From Blautia faecicola (GTDB lineage Bacteria; Bacillota; Clostridia; Lachnospirales; Lachnospiraceae), in assembly GCF_004123145.1 (NCBI RefSeq), contig NZ_SDKC01000001.1:2885501-2949500 (forward strand): 64,000 bases of DNA, given 5' to 3'. The notes beneath the pieces are model-generated. The model was not told the origin of the DNA and made no database searches. It was given only the letters and a program-made list of their open reading frames with translations. Shown here piece after piece: positions 59,949-64,000 of this stretch. A program made the translations under genes and the position numbers. How positions within the stretch are numbered: position 1 is the stretch's first letter; each line of letters opens with the position of its first letter.

Positions 59949-60677
59949 TCATTTTGAAAGAACATCTCGAAAATTATCATGAACAATCTTAATAATGTCT
60001 GGTTCATTATAATACCGTGCAACTAACTCATATATTTTTATCAAATTATTAAATGTGTACTTTTTCCCATCAATCTTCGTGAACGGCCCATCACTTTCAA
60101 TCAGTACTCTTGTTTTTGGTATCAAATACAATTTTTCTTTGCTTTTTTCATTTGTTACCATATTGGAATTGAGCGAAAAATAGCAGCCTATATCCAGTAA
60201 TTGTTGCAATTGCTCTCTGCTCCCATTAAACCAATGAATAATACACCTACGAAGACGATATTCTTTTAAAATAGATATTGCTTCTTTTTCCGCTCTTCTA
60301 AGATGCACTGACATCAATTTATTCTTTTCTGCACACACTTTTGCAATTTTCTCAAAATATATACATTGTTTATTACACGAAATATAACTTTTTTTTGAGA
60401 AATCAAGTCCAACTTCTCCTACATAATTGGTTTCATTGATTAATTGTATAAAACTATAAAAATCTGTATCATTTAATGATGTCTCCTGTGGATGGAAACC
60501 AAGTGCAAATTTCAAGTATTTTGTTTCTGGATACATGCGTTTGCAAGACATATAGACCCCAGGTGAGTTCGTCATACACAATGTATATTGTTTTTTTTCA
60601 TTAATTCCAGCATATATTTTCTGATGATCCTTGTAATGATCCAAATGGAAGTGTGTATCAATAAGATGTTGAATCAT
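59949..60677 (-). CDS. qatD: QatD: TatD-like metal-dependent nuclease
   Basis: A 242-residue protein of the TatD deoxyribonuclease fold, shorter than housekeeping TatD. DTHFHLDHY (8-16) gives the first metal ligands, FALGFHPQET and GEVGLDFS the core strands, MSVHLRRAEKEAI a further His, CIIHWFNGSREQL the next, and LIESDGPF the last Asp. Its ATG overlaps the qatC stop codon by 4 bp. In the known QatABCD system the TatD-like protein is required for phage resistance in Escherichia coli; its exact target is not established. Confidence 0.88.
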   Translation of the reverse strand: MIQHLIDTHFHLDHYKDHQKIYAGINEKKQYTLCMTNSPGVYMSCKRMYPETKYLKFALGFHPQETSLNDTDFYSFIQLINETNYVGEVGLDFSKKSYISCNKQCIYFEKIAKVCAEKNKLMSVHLRRAEKEAISILKEYRLRRCIIHWFNGSREQLQQLLDIGCYFSLNSNMVTNEKSKEKLYLIPKTRVLIESDGPFTKIDGKKYTFNNLIKIYELVARYYNEPDIIKIVHDNFRDVLSK

Positions 60678-62044
60678 AACCCAAGATACTCCTTCATCCT
60701 CTGATCTCCAGAAAATAATTGTACCAAATCATCTATACTTTTCTTATATAAAACTAAAAATTTTCCAACTTCCTCTTCTGTTAATTCTCCGACACACCTA
60801 ATATCTCTTTTTAATTCTTTATCTGAAGAATGTTTGCAACGATAAATACTTCCAAGTACTGCTCTTAAATCAGCACTTTTTTCACTTTCTTCATATGCCA
60901 TAAGGAACTCATAAGCTTCTCCCTTATAGGAATATTTTTTTATCTCGTCTATATCCAAAAGTGAACTCTTACGAATCAAACAAGGATAACAATATCCACA
61001 ATTTATAGGATATTCTTTTGAACCATTTTTATTGTACCGTGCTAAACAAGGATGTGAACATGAAATCGTATCTGCATAACAACTTTTAAATGCATTGGTA
61101 TCTTTAACCTGCTGTACAATCTCTCTTTTAGTATTATAAGCAAAAAAATTTATAATAGTATTTTGTATTCCTACTTGCTTTAAAACGTCGTTAAATTGTC
61201 GCAAAAAGTACGGATGAGTGGTACGTGTACTACATGTTCCTTTTCTTCCTCCCGTCAACGGAATATTAAGTCCTATAAATCCATTTTCAGGAATATATAC
61301 CGGAACATTTCTTCCTAAAATACCAGCTATACTAAGTGCTGCACATAAAAATAATAGTGATCTTCCTCGAGAGGTATTTTCGTTTCCCTTTAAACCGCCT
61401 TCTTTTTCGCTAATAGGAGCCCTGGAATTCGCCGTAAAACTAATAAATTTAACAGATTGTTCTGGATAAAAGTTCTGAAAAGTACTTGTAAATAACCTCT
61501 GTCTTTTGGCAAGTTTAGGATATTCATTATGTCCAACCAGGCAAGGAGAGCCCCCTTCTTCTAATAGTCTAATTGCACCACAAAAAGAATCCAAACCTCC
61601 CGAAAACAAACATACACAATCACAATCCTGAACATTCAAATGAATCCTATTTGCATGCTCTCTATAGCTATATATTACTTCACTTTTCCTAAATATAATA
61701 TGCCAATGATCTCCCGTTAAAAATCCAAGTATTTTTTCCCATTGTAAGCTCGTATCCTTCCATTTATCATATTCCAATACCGGAATAGATACATTTATAT
61801 CTCTAGTCCAACAATCTTTAAACCTTCTTCTGGATACTCTTTTGTCTAAAGCAAAAATACTCAAACCTATTATAAATAAATCCTCATATATTGCAGGAAT
61901 CTGCATTTGATCCATCCGGTACCAGCTGTCTGTTATATTTGTAAATATCGTACTATATTTTTTTCGATTAATCGAAAAAACATATGCGTCTTTCCATTCG
62001 TCATCTGGCTTTTTCTCTTGTTCCTTATCAACCCAAAACCGCAT
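60674..62044 (-). CDS. qatC: QatC: QueC-like PP-loop ATPase
   Basis: The 456-residue protein contains a PP-loop motif SGGLDS (148-153) of the QueC family (which forms 7-cyano-7-deazaguanine), embedded in a longer chain. CVCLFSGGLDSFCGAIRLLEEG, IPENGFIGLNIPLTGGRKGTCSTRTTHPYFL and a Cys cluster (SCSHPCLARYNK, INCGYCYPCLIRKSSL) for zinc are visible. The longer N-terminal (1-140) and C-terminal parts mark it as the defence variant. It lies between qatB (2-bp gap) and qatD (overlap). Confidence 0.93.
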   Translation of the reverse strand: MRFWVDKEQEKKPDDEWKDAYVFSINRKKYSTIFTNITDSWYRMDQMQIPAIYEDLFIIGLSIFALDKRVSRRRFKDCWTRDINVSIPVLEYDKWKDTSLQWEKILGFLTGDHWHIIFRKSEVIYSYREHANRIHLNVQDCDCVCLFSGGLDSFCGAIRLLEEGGSPCLVGHNEYPKLAKRQRLFTSTFQNFYPEQSVKFISFTANSRAPISEKEGGLKGNENTSRGRSLLFLCAALSIAGILGRNVPVYIPENGFIGLNIPLTGGRKGTCSTRTTHPYFLRQFNDVLKQVGIQNTIINFFAYNTKREIVQQVKDTNAFKSCYADTISCSHPCLARYNKNGSKEYPINCGYCYPCLIRKSSLLDIDEIKKYSYKGEAYEFLMAYEESEKSADLRAVLGSIYRCKHSSDKELKRDIRCVGELTEEEVGKFLVLYKKSIDDLVQLFSGDQRMKEYLGL

Positions 62045-62046
62045 TC

Positions 62047-62730
62047 CTAATCCTCCCCATAATACTTTTCAAACACAGATAACGCATCTCTTAATGCATC
62101 TTCTACTACTTGTGCTGTTCCCATATTAGAAAAATCAACTGTTCTCAAATTATCCAAGTTTAAATCACCATCAATGCTATTTTCTATATATTCATGCATG
62201 TCATTTAAAATTTCGGATGTTTGTGCCGGTGTTTTTCCTTTTGATATTTTTTCTTCATATCGAAAGTCAAAATTTTCTTTTATGTATTCCTTCAACATTT
62301 CTTTTAACAGTACATCAACTGAAACATTCCCTATATCTGCAATATCTTCAATTTCCAAATTATCCATAGCCTGTGACAATGCATCTGCTGCCATATTATC
62401 TTCTACCGATGCTCCAGAATTTGTAAATTCATGCAGTAATTCTGTCCAAACAACTTCTGACGGCTTTCCTACAAGGTCTTCCCTATTATATTCACGCAAT
62501 GCATTGTCCAGTCCACCCGATGCAACTTTTTGTGCAAAACCTAAAGTTCTTGCAGCTGCTGATTGGAAACTACCACCTGTCGACATGTCTGTTTTCATTG
62601 CTGTAGCATATTTACTAGCAGCTTTTGCTTTCGAATCATAATCTCTATTATTTATAAATGACGTCACTGCTCTTTTCGCTTTTGACCAATGCAGTGTTGT
62701 TGGTGCTATATATCCTTTCGATGTACCCAT
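62047..62730 (-). CDS. qatB: QatB: defence system protein
   Basis: A 227-residue protein recognised by its opening MGTSKGYIAPTTLHWSKAKRAVTSFI, by the segment SKYATAMKTDMSTGGSFQSAAARTLGFAQKVASGGLDNALREYNREDLVGK, and by its place between a KAP ATPase and a QueC-like gene. It is mainly helical and acidic and has no known catalytic motif. In the four-gene Qat system all components were needed for protection. It begins 1 bp after the qatA stop codon. Confidence 0.9.
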   Translation of the reverse strand: MGTSKGYIAPTTLHWSKAKRAVTSFINNRDYDSKAKAASKYATAMKTDMSTGGSFQSAAARTLGFAQKVASGGLDNALREYNREDLVGKPSEVVWTELLHEFTNSGASVEDNMAADALSQAMDNLEIEDIADIGNVSVDVLLKEMLKEYIKENFDFRYEEKISKGKTPAQTSEILNDMHEYIENSIDGDLNLDNLRTVDFSNMGTAQVVEDALRDALSVFEKYYGED

Positions 62731-62731
62731 A

Positions 62732-64000
62732 TTAGCTTTTCCTCTGTTCTTTTATTTCTGTAATCTGCTCATCTGTTAACGTTCCTTTTTTTACCATTAT
62801 TTCTAATACAGTATTCATACTTCCTGTATCACTATTATACATTGTTCTTAATGCAGCCATATCACCCGCTTTTATTGTGACTGTTGATTTTCCAATTGCC
62901 TCCACTATTTTTCCTTTATACGTATCAAAATTCAAAAATAAATCTCTTATAATAAAAAATTTCATTTCGCCTTTTTCGATCTTAGGTATAATAATCTTAA
63001 ATGTATCTGCAACTTCTTCTGCATTTAATTCTTTCATATCTTTTATAATAGCCGCCATTTGGCCAGCTTTAGATCGTCCAATTCTTTCCAAAATTTCTTT
63101 CGTATTTTTACTGAATCCAGATTCATCAATGCTAGAACTTTTCAGATTTTCTCTTGTTAAATAAAAATATTTTTCTAAACGATATTTTTCCAAGTCAACA
63201 GGTTTACATTCTATCCACTTTTTCATTTGTGCCGTATTCCACGGATTTTGACTATCCATATTTCCTTCCTGGAATTCTGTACGAATTTGCTTGAATTTTT
63301 TATTTTCAGTATCAAATTCTTTACTCCATTCATTTAGCTGTATAAACAAGTCATTATCCAATTTTTGTAACACTAACAACTTCGCCAAAATAGAAATATC
63401 AATTTCATCACCATAATAAATTTTTGCCAACTGGCGTTTAGTAATAAATGTATTCAGAAAGCGTTTTGCCTGACGTGGATTCCCTTTCAGCGTAGAAGCA
63501 ACAATTTCTCTTATTTCATCAATAATCTTTGCCGTTTCATTAAAAGCTGACTTATCCCCGTCCCTCCAACTCAGGTTTAATTCATCAATCAAATTATTAA
63601 TTTCTTCTAATGTAATTACATCGCCAGAAACTATCATTTTTTCTTCAAATATTTTAGCTATTAGGCGACTAAAACTTTCCTGTTCCAAATAACTTTGTGC
63701 AACCAGTAATAATAGATAATTTTGTATGTCCTTTGCAGATAACTCTGGAATATATATCGGCAATTGAATAATTTTTTCAATATATTCTTTGTCTAGTTCT
63801 ACATCAAAACCATTCATCGGTGGATACTTTTCACGAATGGAATACTTTATAACATTTTCATCCGCAGCAATAATAAATGTTGTCCTATCAACAGCTAAAA
63901 ACAACTTAATCACTTCCAATATTTCAATTATTCGTTCTGGGCGGCATCTGTCCAAATCATCTACCATTACAACTATATTTTCGATATTGTCATTTTTCAG
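62732..64000 (-). CDS. qatA: QatA: KAP-family P-loop ATPase (N terminus beyond the window)
   Basis: At least 422 codons are inside the window; the frame is open to its edge, so the start, Walker A and any membrane helices lie outside. LKNDNIENIVVMVDDLDRCRPERIIEILEVIKLFLAVDRTTFIIAADENVI holds the Walker B and the DRC segment typical of KAP NTPases; LIQLPIYIPELS-type and GNPRQAKRFLNTFITKRQLAK parts follow. The C-terminal 150 residues are helical. KAP ATPases supply the energy step of Qat defence. The ATG at 63967 is internal and not the real start. Confidence 0.9.
   Translation of the reverse strand: MKNDNIENIVVMVDDLDRCRPERIIEILEVIKLFLAVDRTTFIIAADENVIKYSIREKYPPMNGFDVELDKEYIEKIIQLPIYIPELSAKDIQNYLLLLVAQSYLEQESFSRLIAKIFEEKMIVSGDVITLEEINNLIDELNLSWRDGDKSAFNETAKIIDEIREIVASTLKGNPRQAKRFLNTFITKRQLAKIYYGDEIDISILAKLLVLQKLDNDLFIQLNEWSKEFDTENKKFKQIRTEFQEGNMDSQNPWNTAQMKKWIECKPVDLEKYRLEKYFYLTRENLKSSSIDESGFSKNTKEILERIGRSKAGQMAAIIKDMKELNAEEVADTFKIIIPKIEKGEMKFFIIRDLFLNFDTYKGKIVEAIGKSTVTIKAGDMAALRTMYNSDTGSMNTVLEIMVKKGTLTDEQITEIKEQRKS

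Overview
The window looks like the chromosome of a spore-forming, Gram-positive gut-type Clostridium relative, most likely Lachnospiraceae (Blautia-like). The reasons are spoIIR, class C sortases with LPxTG-type pilins, SipW-type signal peptidase, BTAD regulators ending in a GGDEF-like fold, DUF1934/murI, DUF4869 and trains of large serine recombinases. No rRNA or tRNA gene was recognised. Taxonomy is inferred from gene content only.

Layout. 1-15 kb: ordinary chromosome, mostly on the minus strand (MATE efflux pump, macrodomain hydrolase, YqeY-like protein, trigger-factor-like lipoprotein, two tandem membrane-anchored NodB-fold proteins, DUF1934, MurI, SpoIIR, an ECF sigma/anti-sigma pair, a sensor-domain fragment, a UMF1-type transporter). 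15.1-17.1 kb: a decayed 32-nt-repeat CRISPR array cut by an IS1182-type element whose transposase is broken. 17.1-18.6 kb: a P-loop ATPase gene split by an amber codon, next to DUF4869. Two copies of a ~90-bp hairpin repeat lie in opposite orientation at 1-95 and 18660-18750.

19.5-38.9 kb: one large surface-fibre locus read leftward. It starts with a BTAD regulator and two small proteins sharing a RQxATWQG motif. Then come a VWA tip adhesin gene, a major pilin (LPSTG), two class C sortases, an accessory pilin and four more secreted or anchored proteins, two of them with SipW/TasA-like leaders. A second BTAD regulator and a SipW-type signal peptidase follow. The tip adhesin is split in two by an IS5-family (IS427-type) element that itself carries an IS256-family element; both target duplications are visible, and removing the insertions restores one reading frame.

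39-46.9 kb: a 1056-residue hybrid histidine kinase with a GGDEF domain, a MarR-MATE operon whose promoter overlaps six 13-bp tandem repeats, a second MATE gene behind a leader with an intrinsic terminator, and an asparaginase. 47-48.4 kb is a gene graveyard: a nonsense-interrupted XRE regulator, a paralogue fragment of the split ATPase, and a DUF4143-like remnant.

48.4-64 kb: a mobile and defence island. It holds a three-gene operon (DUF262 protein, DUF3696-type ATPase, unknown 311-aa protein), three tandem large serine recombinases (the third frameshifted), an XRE repressor behind three palindromic operators, and a QatABCD anti-phage operon with a fifth gene (Schlafen/AlbA_2 type). The window ends inside qatA.
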